Positions 31,490-43,746 are shown, counted from the stretch's first letter. The stretch: DNA of 64,000 nucleotides from Thalassia testudinum (GCA_037157565.1 JAZHRO010000013.1:112482001-112546000), one strand, 5' to 3'. Made by a program: numbers and translations. The notes: generated from the sequence alone by a model not told the origin.

Positions 31490-33180
31490 AGTGACAGCAC
31501 AGGCATGTGCATTAGGGTTAGAAGGGTAAAGTGGGTTCTACAAAATGGGTTGAGCTTGGTTGGGTTAGGGTTAGCAAAGCCTGGTGGTTGCTAGGGAGCA
31601 AGCTGAATTAGGTGTGCTTGTTGCTCCTGTGTGTTGTGTTGGTTAACCCTATTGAAGTTCCTTGGGTTTGGGACGGGTTGGGATGGCAATATCCTATGTT
31701 GTCTAGCATCTACTAGCTGGTACAGTTGTCCCGTCAATTCTGTCCTCAATTGATTCATTTCTCATTTCTTTGAGGACTAGACTCATATCAGAGGGTTGGT
31801 TTTCCTGTGTAGGTTGTGGTTGATATGTGTGTGGTTGTGTGTACCTACTAGGTTGCCCATAAGTGTTTGACTTAGTCAAGTTAAGACCCTGGGTAGGTTT
31901 CTAACTTGGCCAAGCAAAATTAGGATGGTTGTGCCATCTAGGGTTGTAAGTGTTTGAATAAGACTCATTTTTAGTGTAACCCTGGAGTGCGTTCACATCC
32001 TCAGGATTACTAGGCATTGGGCTGCCTAGTTCAGAATTCGAAGGCATCAAGGTCCCTCCTTGGTACCCAGAAAGAGATGGGTCTAAGGACAGTTGGTTCA
32101 TAGGTGGAGCCATTGTTAGGTCATTAATGTTGTGCGTTGATTCCTAACCTAGAGGGTTGGGGAATTGGTTGTGGGTTACCATAGACACTCCTTGGGTAGG
32201 CATAGGATTTACTCTAGATTGTGTACCTAAGGAACTCCCCCCCTTCAGAAGGTTATCCAATTTCTTATCCAAATTCTCTATGTTCTTTCCCACGAGTTCC
32301 ACCTTGTCTAATTGTTGTGCAATTAATTCTAAATCAACTGAGTGTGAATTATTGTTAACTTCATAAACTCCGCTCCTTGGTTGATTAGCTCTATTAAAGG
32401 TGAACATTGAAGCATTGTTGAGGGAACTTTCACTCATATTCTCGAACAATTGAAAGGTTCCCTCAGCATCTCGACTCAGGAAATTGCCCCCACATGCTGC
32501 ATCAACAAAATTCTTCAGATTATCACTCAACCCATAATAGAAAATATGGGCCAAGTGCCACTTCGAAATCCCATGATGGGGGCACTTCCTAGCTAAATCA
32601 TTGAACCTCTCCCAAGCCTCATGTAGTTGTTCCCTAAGGTTCTGCTCAAAGATTGTTATGGCATATCAAGGGCATTAGTTTTTCCTATGGGGAAGAATTT
32701 TTTTAGGAATGTGCTTCTCAGGTCTTCTCAAGTTAGGATTGGTCTACTAATTGTTTTCAACTAATGTGCAGCTCTATCTTTTAAGGAAAATGGGAACATC
32801 TTCATCATCAGGGTACCTTCTTTCATGTTCCTAGGGCCAAAAGTTCTTCCTATGTGTAGGATCTCTTTAAGGTAGTGGAAGGGGTCATCTGACTCACGAC
32901 CATGGAAGGGGGGAATCATGTTAATGATCTGAGGTTTGAGTTCAAAATCTTCCCCATCTTGAGGTACCCTAACAAAGGGTTCAGGTTGGGCAATAGGAGA
33001 GTTATAAAAGTCACGGAGGGGCTGGTCTACCCTTTCATTTTGGAGTTGAGTGATGGCCTACACTATGACTTCCATCTATAGGTCATGATGTTGGCCCTGC
33101 TTAGTGATTTGCCTTTGTAAGAGAGTCATAGGATCTAGATTTTGTTCATCAATCTCTTCTTCCTCATGACGACTAGCCAT
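31490..33180 (-). pseudogene. Gag of element I
   Basis: The minus-strand start is ATG at 33180 (MASRHEEEEIDEQNLDP). Capsid core motifs include MMKMFPFSLKDRAAH and FLKKFFPIGKTNALD, then a long open part (32554-32144: MAHIFYYGLSDNLKNFVD, GGNFLSRDAEGTF) and NTYNPRWHNHPNFAW near 31910-31950. Several stops and frame changes break it (for example in the region 32560-32800 and near 32143). No CCHC knuckle is visible. The order and motifs match J gag. The product would be the capsid protein of a gag-pro-only element. Confidence 0.82.
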
Positions 33181-34706
33181 TGCAGAGGGTTTGGATTCAG
33201 ATCCTAGATAAATAGGTCTTTTCGTAGGATTCTTTCTAATGGTGGTAGCAAATTAGGATTTTGAGATCTTTTACCTTGCATGCACCAGAAGAATGTTTGT
33301 AGATGAGAGAGAAGACATATGACAGAAATCCCACCCACTCAATGCAAGCAATCAAACTGGTCCTTAGAGTGTCAACCCTAATTTGACCTGATCCTGGCTC
33401 TCCAAAACACGATTAGGTTAGATCAACCCTTGAATTACTTGGCTGGCCAAAAGGGTGAGACCGCTTAGGACACCCCGCAAGGTGGGACACCACTAAGGGT
33501 TAACGTGGTTACCGCATCGACCTTTCTTGTCACCAGTGGGTCCAAGTAGACAAGCCTTGACCTTAGCCCAATCTAGTTTCAAGTCCCCAAGTCTATTAGT
33601 CCTGCCTAGGGCACGTCTACTCAGTTTTAAGCTTGGGTTTGATGTGCTTTTGGAATATGATGGGCATTAGCGGGTGTTTGCCCTTCGGATTGATTTCAGA
33701 GATGTGAAGTGTGCAGGCAAAAGGGTTCACAAGCACTTTTTTTCTTGATGAAGTGAATTTTAATATTTAATTGCTTGTATTAATGCATTTTAGGGTTCAC
33801 TTGAGTTAATATTTTCAATTAAGGTTTTGATGAGGCACACAAGAGTTTTTGCAAATCCCATTTTGTTTGATAGATTTCCTTTAAGTATGGAGATGCAGGA
33901 GTACTCTATCCTTAATGTGAAACCCTAAGCGCAAATAGTTTTAGGTGTTCTTTTAAGTCAAAAATCAGATGAGTGGTGTGAGCCAAGCAATGTAACCAAT
34001 TGATTTTCTTGCAACACTAACTAGGCACTCAGAAAATATTTTTCAAGAATTTTTAATGCACATTTTCTATTTTTTTCAGATTTAAATTTCAATGGGGGTT
34101 TTATAGTCAGTTTTGACCCCTAGGTTGTGATTGGGCAATATGTGTAATCAAACATGAAGAAATATTTTTTTTAGATTTTTCCTAAATTTTCTTTTATCTC
34201 AAAAATTTAGTGCCACAAATTTCAAGTAATCGGAGTTGTATAAAAATTCTTATGATATTTTGAACTTTGAAAATTTAGGAACAATAATTGAATTGATAAT
34301 AGATTAGTACATTTTGAAAAATTTTTTATAACTCTTATTTGCACAAGTTTTGGATATGTTGTTACTGAGTTTGAAATCTACACCCAGTAAAAACTTGAGA
34401 ATTTTTGGACATGCGAATGTTCGAAATTGAATTTATATGATAAGACTTTAATTCAGCCCGAAAATCAAGAGATTTTTTTTTTAAATAAGAAAACAAATTC
34501 TAACTAATCCTAAGGTTCAAGCAAATCCTAATTTTTATAAATCTAACTAATATAAACTATGGGTACTTACCTGAGATTCGAACCTGCTATTTTTCCATTT
34601 GTTGCATCTTTCTCATAGATTTCTGTGCTTCCTGCACACGCAAATATAATAGGTTAGAAATCTCAAATAAGCACAATGAAGAAAGGCTTCAAAAATTTCC
34701 ACTGCC
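33181..34706 (-). other. Leader of element I
   Basis: Non-coding, AT-rich in 34020-34560. It holds the CCCAAGCTTAAAACTGAG-type lines also found, in sense, in the leaders of the other elements. No ORF is supported. Confidence 0.6.
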
Positions 34707-34724
34707 TTCCCGACAACAGTGCCA
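34707..34724 (-). other. PBS of element I (decayed)
   Basis: On the minus strand TGGCACTGTTGTCGGGAA lies 3 nt inside the LTR end. It differs from the intact J site by C-to-T or G-to-A changes only, the pattern expected from cytosine methylation decay. Confidence 0.75.
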
Positions 34725-35217
34725 ACTTGTTCGACATGTAAATCACATTTTAAAAGATTATTTAGTTGTAATATAACGTGAAAACACATTGACAAATAGA
34801 TTATAAACTTCGGTGAGTACCAGGCCGTTTGTGGAGAGGCAATCTCGATTTTAACATAAGCTTTTCAATAAAACTAGTTCTAATAGGTATTTATATATGT
34901 ATATATGTATAAAGAGGCATCAGATATCCATAAGATCAAATTTCATTGCATTAATAAAGAGTCTTTCACAGTAGAAATTACTATGTAAAAGTAGAGACAA
35001 ATAGAGAGAAAGTGAGAGATAGAAAGAGATAGAGAGAAAACATTGCTTGTAGGATACTTGTACTAGATGCGACAGCACTTCAGATCCAGAGCGTCGAGAT
35101 GAAGGTTAAAGCGGAGTTGCAGAGGGATAGAGAATCGCAGAGAAGGTTGAAGAAATGTCTGGAGTTGATGGAAGAGATGTATGAAGAGATGCCTTCAACA
35201 GGGGGCTCTAGGCTCCT

Positions 35218-35224
35218 TTTTATA
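35218..35224 (-). promoter_or_regulatory. TATA box of element I (5' LTR)
   Basis: The minus strand reads AGCTATAAAAAGGAGCC. The partner LTR has lost it (TTTTACTG near 4600). Confidence 0.6.
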
Positions 35225-35716
35225 GCTTTGATGAGGGGTAAAGAGGGCATTTTAACCCCCAAAATCATGTAACAACTCCTAAATGATCAAATCTGTCGAT
35301 CGGGAGATCAACGGACCAAATTGCGCCTTAAAACACCTTCATTTGCGCCTTCATTGTGCAGATTGCTTCTTTGGCCGACACGTGGCATGCCCACATCCCT
35401 TGGATCGTGATATGACAACCCAGCTCGCTCCTCGTACCTGCCCAATTCCTGCAACATGCTTATCTCTATCCTTGTGTGCCCTTGCGAATTCAAATCGCGC
35501 CCTGCAATCTCAGCCGTCCGACCTTACGATCAGACGACCTAAATCAAGCGCACCACCACCTTTTGAAGAGTGAGTGAGATCGTGTGTAAGACGTGTGTTT
35601 GTTTGTGTGTGCACCCGTGTGAGCCTCCTGTCGCAACATGTGGGAACATCCTCACCTTCCAACTCCTATCCGATGGCCAATAATACACTCACCCACCGCC
35701 TCTCTTGAATTTGCGC

Positions 35717-35783
35717 GGATTGAGTCTCGAACTTGCACTGCTGGTTCTCTAACTAGCACACTCACTGTTGCGCTATGGCCACC
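35717..35783 (-). other. tRNA-like cassette in the U3 of element I (5' LTR copy)
   Basis: The minus strand reads GGTGGCCATAGCGCAACAG (acceptor-like plus box A), a middle arm and GCAAG-TTCGAGA-CTCAATCC (T-arm and box B). It is better preserved in box B than the copy at 5078-5145. Confidence 0.55.
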
Positions 35784-35811
35784 TTTGAGTCATGGTTTTG
35801 TTTAGGGAGAC

Positions 35812-37274
35812 TGATGTAAACACATTTACTGAGGGTAAAATGCCTATTCATGCTGTTCCTAGGCTTAGATTTGCATTTCATGTTATAAATATTGCATAGC
35901 ATGCATTATTTTGCATTTTTAGTTGTATATAATTTAGGTTAATTGCATCCTTTTCGTGGTTAGGAGAGAAGGATATTTATTTCGAAGCCTCGGATTGACA
36001 ATCCTACCGTACGGATCAGATCAAGATGACGATCGGAGTCCAACGCCTCTGAAATTGCCTCGATCGGAGTCTCGTACCACCAAATGCAATCCGAGGAAGA
36101 TCAATGGCCAAGGGACTAGGTGACATAATTCGAAGCTTCAAATGAGAAATCCAACCACACGAATGGATTATGGTCAATGATCTAGCCTAACTGTGTAAAA
36201 ATCGACTCAATCTGACCTCTGTAGAAGCCCTTACAACGAAAAGAAGATGGATGGCCCAGATTATGCCACGTGGTGCAGCCCAGGTCGTCCATGCGCACGC
36301 ATGCGTGCAGCAGTGCGGGTGTGCGCATGCACGTGGAGGCGCTCATGCGCATAGCACAACACCAGTGCGTGAGCATGTGCACGCACGGCAAAGACGGGGG
36401 TAGCACAGCACTAGCGACGCATGAGCTGGACCTACAGCGATGCTTACAGCCATCACTAATTCTTCATGAGCTAGCAAAGCTAGCTGTGGGCGTGAGCGGG
36501 CATGAGTTGTCTACAACGACGCTTCCAGCGATAGCTTAGAGGTTAGTAATGGTTCCATACCTATTTTTGCCTCTTCTCCACTATAAAAGGACCTACACCC
36601 CCTCCATTCCAAGCCATCTCTACCTACTCTACTCCCAAACTCTAGCAAGCCTACCAACGCCCTGTTAGAGCTTGCTCCCAAGCTCCTAAGGCACCTATTA
36701 GTATAGCAAACCTCTACCCCACCAAATACTTCAACCTCCCATCCCCATTCATGGGTCACCTTGGAGCTGTCCTCCCACCTCCGTTCCGGTAGCAGATCAT
36801 CTCTGCCTTCTCACCTCCATTCTGGAGCTACGCCGAAGCTTTCCTCTACCTGACATCCTCCTGCATCTCGCTTCCATCATCTCGGTCCTCACCTCCTTCA
36901 TCCGAGCTTTCGCCAGGCACCGTCGTCTCGCCAAACAGTCGATTCGGGAGATTCCTTCTCACCTCCCTCTCTTTTATGCTTTCGTAGAATATTGTAATAG
37001 ACATTCATGATATATAAAATATTTGTTCCATATCTCTTGTGATTTATTCCACTTGTATTCTTCTTACAAAAATGCAAAAAAATAACAAAACCCTAAAATA
37101 CCAAAAATAAACAAAATGAAGTGCGGTTTTCAATTAAGTAAACATTGCCTCCCTGTGTTCGACTCGGGACTCCCTTGGAGTTTCAGTATAAATTTTATTT
37201 GACCGTGCATTTTTCAACTACAACGATGGGTTACTCGTAACCCTGATTTCAAACTCGCAAAACACATGCGATCA
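35812..37274 (+). mobile_element. Solo LTR L
   Basis: TGATGTAAAC...GCGATCA, 1463 bp, with no internal region. The flanks GAGAC (35807-35811) and GCAAC (37275-37279) are each one change from GAAAC, which stands at the same place in the sister LTR (near 5167), so this is a decayed TSD. The left end resembles K and C LTRs (TGATGTAAACACATTTA). The TATA-proximal and U5 parts resemble B (GGACCTACACCCCCTCC, TCTACCTACTCTACTCC). TATA box at 36582-36588. Confidence 0.88.
36291..36335. other. Alternating purine-pyrimidine runs in L
   Basis: A perfectly alternating 20-nt run (CATGCGCACGCATGCGTGCA, 36291-36310) is followed by a 16-nt one near 36320-36335 ending at another CACGTG. Such sequence can adopt Z-DNA. 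Similar runs lie in the U3 of B and C. Confidence 0.5.
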
Positions 37275-37421
37275 GCAACTTATTCTCAACCATTGGATGA
37301 AGATCCAATGGTCAAGATCTACTTTTCCTTGATGAGGCGTGGTTGGATGGGAGATGTGGTGTGCTTGTGGCCAGCACGCGAGGTTGTATTTTTAGATGGG
37401 GAGGCAATGATGGGGCAGCTG

Positions 37422-37445
37422 TGATGGTGCCACGTGGCACCATCA
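37422..37445. promoter_or_regulatory. Perfect 24-bp G-box palindrome in the U3 of element I
   Basis: Half-site TGATGGTGCCAC mirrored around CACGTG with no mismatch. CACGTGGC is the G-box/ABRE core bound by plant bZIP factors. Versions occur in the LTRs of A, B, C and L. Confidence 0.6.
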
Positions 37446-37895
37446 TGGTTGTCCATCTTCTTTTCCTTGTATCTGGGGATGTGGATCTCCGATTGAGTTG
37501 ATTTTTGCACCGTTGGACTGCGATAATTGATCTAGATCCATCCATGTGGTTGAATTCTTCATCTGAGGCTCAAATCTTTGTTCTTTGGCTTCATGATCTT
37601 CATTCTTTTATGTATTGCACATGATGCTTTAGTTGTCTGATTGGGATGATTTCGGAAGCGCTGGACTCCCGTTGTCATTCTGATCAGATCTGTCTTGTCT
37701 GATCTGACATTCGTTACTTCGAATCATCTGTGATTAAAATCATCTCTCATTAGTACATAAAATGACGATATTCTCTATATGACTAACAAACTAGCTATTA
37801 CGTAAATTACGGTGCCTATGAATGCATTATTCCTAAGTTATGCTAGAATCTAGCTTAATTCAGGTGATTGAGGTTGCATGATTGTTGTGCAATCA

Positions 37896-40800
37896 CTGAC
37901 CCATCCAATAAGCCCACCAAGCCGTCCATTATCCTAGGATGCCCCTTCTTGGCCAAGCCAACACCTCTATCAATTATAGATCAGGGGCACTTAAAATGGG
38001 CTTTGGGAACAAGAAGATCCGGTTGAATGTTTTTGATACCTATAAGCAATTTGGATTTGAAGATTATTCCTAGATTGAGGTAGTTGATGAAATCATTAAG
38101 AAGACTACTCCAGCATTCTTATGTAGAGATCCCCTTCAAAAGGTCATATCTAAAAACCATCCTCTGACTATTAAAGAAACTGAAGGGGATATGCCCAAAT
38201 TGGAAGAATTGCTGGGAGTACACATAGAGTCACTATCCCTACCTTGGACCCTGAAGGTAGATCCACTACCTAAGGCAGGGACATCTGAACTTAAACCCTC
38301 AATCCAAAAGGCTCCTGAGTTGGAGCTGAAAGCCCTCCCGAGCACATTGAAGTATGCTTTCCATGGCCCTAATGACACGCTCCTTGTCATTATCTTGTCT
38401 GCATTATCTGAATCACAAGAGGGAGCTCTGCTTGAGTGTTTACAAAGGCACAAGGAAGCAATTGCTTGGTCGATAGCTGATATTAAAGGTGTTAATCCCT
38501 CCCTCTGCATGCATCATATATATACGAACAAGTCCATGAAGCCCTTTCGAGACATCCAGAGAAGGCTCAACCCTAATATGCGGGAGGTTGTCATAAAGGA
38601 GATTCTGAAATGGCTGGATGCTGGAATTATCTATCCCATTTCAAATAGTAAATGGGTTAGTCCTATACAAGTGGTTCCTAAAAAGGCAGGAATCACTGTG
38701 GAAGAAAATGAACAAGGAGAGCTAGTTACCATTAGACCCTCAACTGGCTGGAGGGTCTGCATTGATTATCACTATTTGAACACGGCTACATAGAAAGACC
38801 ATTTCCCCTTACCGTTTATCGATCATATTTTGGAACATCTAGTAGGGAACAAGTACTTATGTTTCCTTGATGAGTACTCTAGGTATAATCAGATAGCCGT
38901 TTTTCCTCACGATCAAGAGGGTACCACCTTCACGAGTCCGTATGGCACATTTGCATTCTGTCGAATGCCATTCGGGTTATGTAATGCTCCTGCCACTTTC
39001 CAACATTGTATGATGGCTATCTTTTCTGACATAATTGATGAGTTTGTAGAAATTTCATGGACGATTTCTCCATTTACGGCTCATTGTTTGACCTATGCCT
39101 TTCGCACCTTGATAAAGTCTTCACCCATTACGAAGATGTAAAGCTGGTGCTTTGGTGGGAGAAAAGCCACTTTATGGTCCAGCAGGGCATTGTTTTGGGG
39201 CATGTAGTTTCTGAGAGAGGATTAGAGGAGGATATTGCCAAAATTGATTCCATCTCTAAGCTTCCATCGCCACCAATGTTCGTTAGGTTAGATCTTTTCT
39301 TGGCCATGCTGGGTTCTATAAGTGCTTCGTTAGAGATTTTAGTAAATCTCTATTCCACTCTGCGGCCTGTTAGCGAAGGATGTTTCCATTGATTTTTATG
39401 ATAGATGTGGCGAGGCTTTCAAAGTCTTGAAGAAAGCCCATATTACCACGTCGATTCTCCAAGCACCAAATTGGACCCTCCCGTTTAAGCTAATGTGCGA
39501 TGCTTCTGATTTCACAATCGGAGCAGTCTTAGGTCAAAGGGTTGAAGGTAAACCTCATGTTTTGCATTATGGCAGCAAGACCCTTACGGATCCTCAGCAA
39601 AATTATACGGTCACTGGAAAGGAACTTCTTGCTGTAGTGTTTGCTTTGGAAAAGTTTCAATCTTATCTTTTGGGATCCAAGGTTGTGGTGTTCATTGATC
39701 ATTCTTCTTTAAAGCATCTTCTTGCTAAAAAGGATACCAAACCTCGCTTAATTCATTGAATTCTGCTACTCCAAGAGTTTAACCTAGAAATAAAAGATAA
39801 GAAAGGAGTAAAGAATGTGGTAGCAAATCATCTATCCAACATCCCTATTGAGGCATCAACCCCTATTGGCGGTATCCAAGAGACTTTTCCTAATGAGTCT
39901 CTAATGACTGTGGAGGCCAAAACTCCTTGGGTCGCTGACATAGTGAACTATCTGGTCACGGGCATAACCCCCAGCACTTGGGACAAGCAGAAGCGAGATA
40001 GGTTTCTTGCCGACGCTAAATTTTATCACTGGGAGGAACCCAAGCTTTTTACAATAGGCCTTGACCAATTATTTCGTCGTTGCGTCCCTGATAAAGAACA
40101 AAGGAGTGTTGTGAGTTTCTGCCATGACCTCCACTGTGGAGGGCATTTTAGTGGAAAAAAGACTACCCAGAAGGTTCTTCAGTTTGGCTTTTGGTGGTCC
40201 ACATTTTTCTGAGATGCACATGCATATGTGGGCGCATGACTACATTGCCAACAGATTGGAACCATTGGAAAAAGGGATGAGATGTCCCAGCAACCTATTC
40301 TCCCCATTGAGATCTTTGATATTTGGGGTATTGGCTCCATGGGTCCCTTTCCTGTGTCCTTTGGATATGAGTACATCCTTATGCCTGTGGACTATGCATC
40401 AAAATGGATAGAAATCATACCCACACAGACCAATGACCATTCCGTGGTCTTGGATTTTCTTAGGGCTAATATCATTTCTCCATACGGGTGCCCAACGGCG
40501 ATCATAAGTGATGGAAGACCTCACTTTAAGAATGTACACTTCAAAAAATTACTCCAAAATTTAGGAGTCAACCACATGATAGCCACACCTTACCATCCCC
40601 AAACAAGTGGATAAGTTGAAGAGTCTAATAGGGAGATTAAATGGATTCTGGAAAAAACCGTTAGGCCCGACCGTAAGGATTGGTTGAAAAACTTGAATGA
40701 TATTCTTTGGGCTTACACAACAGCTTATAAGACTCTCTTGGGCATGTCTCCTTTCCTTCTTGTCTACAGAAAAGCGTGTCACCTTCCCATTGAAATACAG

Positions 40801-41211
40801 CAAAAAGCTTATTGGGCTATTAAAAAGGTTAACTTAAATCTAGATAAAGCGGGAAAGGCATGCATGCTAGAGTTAAGTGAGCTTGAGGAGCTTCATAATG
40901 AAGCCTATTAAACTTCTCAAGCTTACAAGTAATGTACAAAGGTCTTCCATGATAAGCACATCATTAGAAAGTCCTTTGAGCCCAACCAGTGGGTCTGTCT
41001 TTTCAATTCCAGACTTAAATTATTTCCAGGAAAGCTCAAGTCCCGCTGGGATAGGTCGTACGTTGTTATCAATACCTTCCATCATGGAGTAGTAGAAATT
41101 CGGAACCCTACTTCGGGTGCAAGCTTTAAGGTAAATGGCCAACGACTTAAACCTTATGTTACTCTTTTAGATGACCAGGTTTTGGATGCACTTCGGCTTG
41201 AGGAGCCTTAG
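37896..41211 (+). pseudogene. Pol of element H (protease end, RT, RNase H, integrase), decayed
   Basis: This resumes the protease cut at 4096. It shows PSIILGCPFLAK, the linker LELKALPSTLKYAF, RT (RRLNPNMREVV, WVSPIQVVPKK, RVCIDY; FMDD near 39055), RNase H (CDASDF near 39500, YTVTGKELLAV with Glu-to-Gly at the Glu-Lys pair, FIDHSSLKHLL), an integrase finger (CHDLHCGGHFSGK, followed by damage) and an integrase core. Stops include 38069, 38791-38793 (TAG), 39757-39759, 40210-40212 and 40612-40614. Frame changes lie near 39050, 39290 and 40215-40280. The first catalytic Asp of integrase is Gly (GGC, 40333-40335, WGIGSMGP). The last stop is TAG 41209-41211. It is clearly non-functional and related to, but not the same family as, J. 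Confidence 0.9.
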
Positions 41212-42818
41212 CTCCTCCCACTCTCCTCCTCAGGTGATATTCTTCTAAGTCTTTATTTTTCCAATGAGGACATTGTCAATGATAGGCATGGGGGGTATAA
41301 CCTAAGGATGTTTATAGCATTTATAAATATTTGCATGCATTTAGGATAGGTGCATTAGTTTGAAAAAAAAAAATCTCTTTTGTTTTCTTGAGTTAAACGG
41401 ATTAGTCCATAGTAGAAGTTTCTATCAAGGAGTTGTCATTAAAGATTTTCTTCTTAAATTATTTATGAGTTTAGAATCTAGTACAGTTACTTCACTTGTA
41501 CATAGAATGGGTAATGGATCTTTGTAGTCTGCTAAACCCTTGGACAATTAATAGAGAGTTAGGAATATTATCTTCTATTAGATCCACATAATAATTGTAA
41601 GAAGAAAGTAAGGAGACTACTGGTGCACTAAGTATAGTGCAAGAACTCTTAAGTTTTGGATAATTAGATGATGATACCTTAGAGTTAGGCATAGTTTTTG
41701 CTCTCAGTTCCTATGTGCAAATATTGTGTGAATTCCTGAGAGTTACCAAATAAGGCAGATACACAGATATTGAGTTCTAATAAAACTAACTATGGTGGAT
41801 GGTTACAACCGTCCTTCATAGAGTCCTCGGCTGAAGGAGGGTAGTAATGTCAAAGGTTAGAAATACGATTGTCCTATCCATTCATTCACGGTGCCAAGAG
41901 TAGGCACTTCCATCTAATAAGCCACATAATATCCTCTTGACCATCATCATTCCTAATAATACCTCATAAATAAAAGTATGCGTCATTTTGTGTTAGTAGT
42001 TGAAAAAAATAAGTAATAAGAAAAAGAAAAATAAAAGAAAAAAAAGAAACATCTATATTTAGGAAAATATGAAAAAAAAAGAAGAGAGAAAAAGAAAAAG
42101 AGTTCAAGTTTATAGTTTTATCTTCGTATTATTTTTCATTATGTGTTGATGTTTTTGAGGCAATAAAGATACCTATTATGATCCACCAAATATGACCCAT
42201 ACCTATTTTTTAGTATTTTTGATCACCCGAATGTTGGCTGAGGACCTCTAACTTAGTAGTTAGGTTATTAAGACTTTAATTGAAATGTGAATGTCATGTG
42301 AGGCCACCAAATATTGAGTACATTGGTAGAATCTGATGAGATATGTGATCTCAGAAAAGAAAGAAGAAAAAGAAAAGTGAAAGTGAGTAAGCACAAAGGA
42401 ATGTAAAGAGAGCACAGTGTTTAGCCTTTCTCTGGGTTGACTTATTTGATAGTTTACAGATCTAGAGCCTGCAGTACTAGACTATATATAACACCAGATG
42501 AGTGTGAGCTACTAAATATAAATCCATTCAACTCAATATCTCCTATCTAAGCCAAATAGCTGGGGCCAAATTATAGATCATTTTGTTGTTTTATTCCTGA
42601 AGGAAGTAGTTGCCTATCCCAATAAAATTTTATCAAGGATCAAGTACGAACTTCAAATGTAAGTTGGCTTTTTACTTGGATCCATTACTTAGGCAACTAT
42701 CACTTCACATTTGTCGGGATCTCTAATTTTTTGGAATAAGGAAAGAAGAAATCTTTTGGTTACTTTGATTATTTTTCACTTTTGCTAGGGACTAGCAAAA
42801 ATTAGGCGTGGGGGCATT
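41212..42818 (+). other. 3' UTR of element H
   Basis: A first purine tract, ATAGGCATGGGGGG, at 41281-41294 follows GAGGACATTG. A second, TTAGGCGTGGGGG, at 42802-42814 precedes the LTR. The UTR matches the 3' UTR of minus-strand element I in several lines (for example near 41800-41875). Purine-rich low-complexity DNA lies at 42003-42110 and 42355-42400. No ORF. Confidence 0.75.
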
Positions 42819-43746
42819 TGATGAGACCACATGTGTGAGCTAATTAATTACATAAATGCCTAGATATTATGATAATGTCTACATTTATAAAGCATACTTT
42901 GATACACAAATAGATTAGTGCTTGCATATTTTACTTGCATTTATATAAGATAGTATATATATTCTAGGGACATGCATGCATTATATGCATCATTTTATTA
43001 TTTTCTTGTAAATAACCCTTTTCTTTTTACCACCTGCAAGACCGACCGATCGCAACAACAGGACCGCCTCCTCCTCGCCGGCCTCAATAGAGCACCCACC
43101 CAAATCAGCTGAGTCTCTTGCAACATCCTCCAAGCCTCAACCACCTTGGAATCTTCGGCCATCCGTTGGAGAATCGGCGACGATTTCTTTAAAAAGGAGA
43201 CTCGTGCGCAGGTGGATCATGATCTTCTTCCTCGCCGTTCGGCGACCTTCGACCGCCACCATCGACACCGCCACCGTCATCGAACTCCCCGCGCGCCAGC
43301 TGACCTTCCCATAGAGCATCTTCGACCGTCGTGCTTCTTCCCATCCACGATGAAGAGAGAATCATTCCTCTGTTTGACATGAATTAACATTTACATTGAT
43401 ATGCCATTGTGTGAGTTTTGATTTTAAATAAAAAATTTTTATTTATTAAGTGATATTGCAACCAGACCCCTTTAGTTTTCATTATTTCTCGAGCCATCTA
43501 ATTGCATATCTCTTTTCTTATTTTGTTAATCCTCGCATAAGTAACATGTTACATTATAATTGTCGACAATTATTTGACCATCATTTGCGAATTAATTTGG
43601 CTTGCTCCTCCTCGTGGAATCGACCTGATCCACTGTGGTTAGATTTAATTATTTAATTTTTGATTGAGAGATTTTCCACCACATAAAATACAATGACATA
43701 TCATTTCATTGCTATCTTTCATAAATAAGCGAATTTCTCTCTGTCA
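42819..43746 (+). repeat. 3' LTR of element H
   Basis: TGATGAGACCAC...CTCTGTCA, 928 bp if the end is 43746. I place the end there because the minus-strand RNase H homology of M begins right behind it (43747), which predicts a TSD GTTTC. An alternative end is ACCACA at 43682. A TATA-like TTTAAAAAGGAGAC is near 43187. U5 (TGGAATCGACCTGATCCACT) differs from the other LTRs. Confidence 0.65.

Larger units (their letters stand above)
4097..37895 (-). mobile_element. Element I: minus-strand gag-pro LTR retrotransposon (interrupted)
   Basis: The LTRs at 4097-5815 and 34728-37895 face outward with TGTTCG...GCAATCA on the plus strand and are flanked by a perfect TSD CTGAC (4092-4096 and 37896-37900). 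The minus-strand order is 5' LTR, PBS, leader, gag, protease, 3' UTR, PPT, 3' LTR. RT, RNase H and integrase are absent. Two later insertions enlarge it: J (6812-29081) in the 3' UTR and solo LTR L (35812-37274) in the 5' LTR. Its 3' UTR is related to that of H (the stretch at 29087-29160 is the reverse complement of a line near 41800-41875), although the LTRs differ. Confidence 0.92.
34728..37895 (-). repeat. 5' LTR of element I, split by solo LTR L
   Basis: Starts (minus) TGATTGCACAAC at 37895 and ends CGAACA at 34728. Without L (35812-37274) it is about 1.7 kb, like its partner at 4097-5815. It carries a TATA box (minus, TTTTATA at 35218-35224), a tRNA-like cassette (35717-35783) and the perfect G-box palindrome (37422-37445). 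Confidence 0.9.

Noticed and set aside
43146..43382. Small overlapping frames in the H LTR
   Set aside because: Opposite-strand overlap, no homology, inside an LTR.
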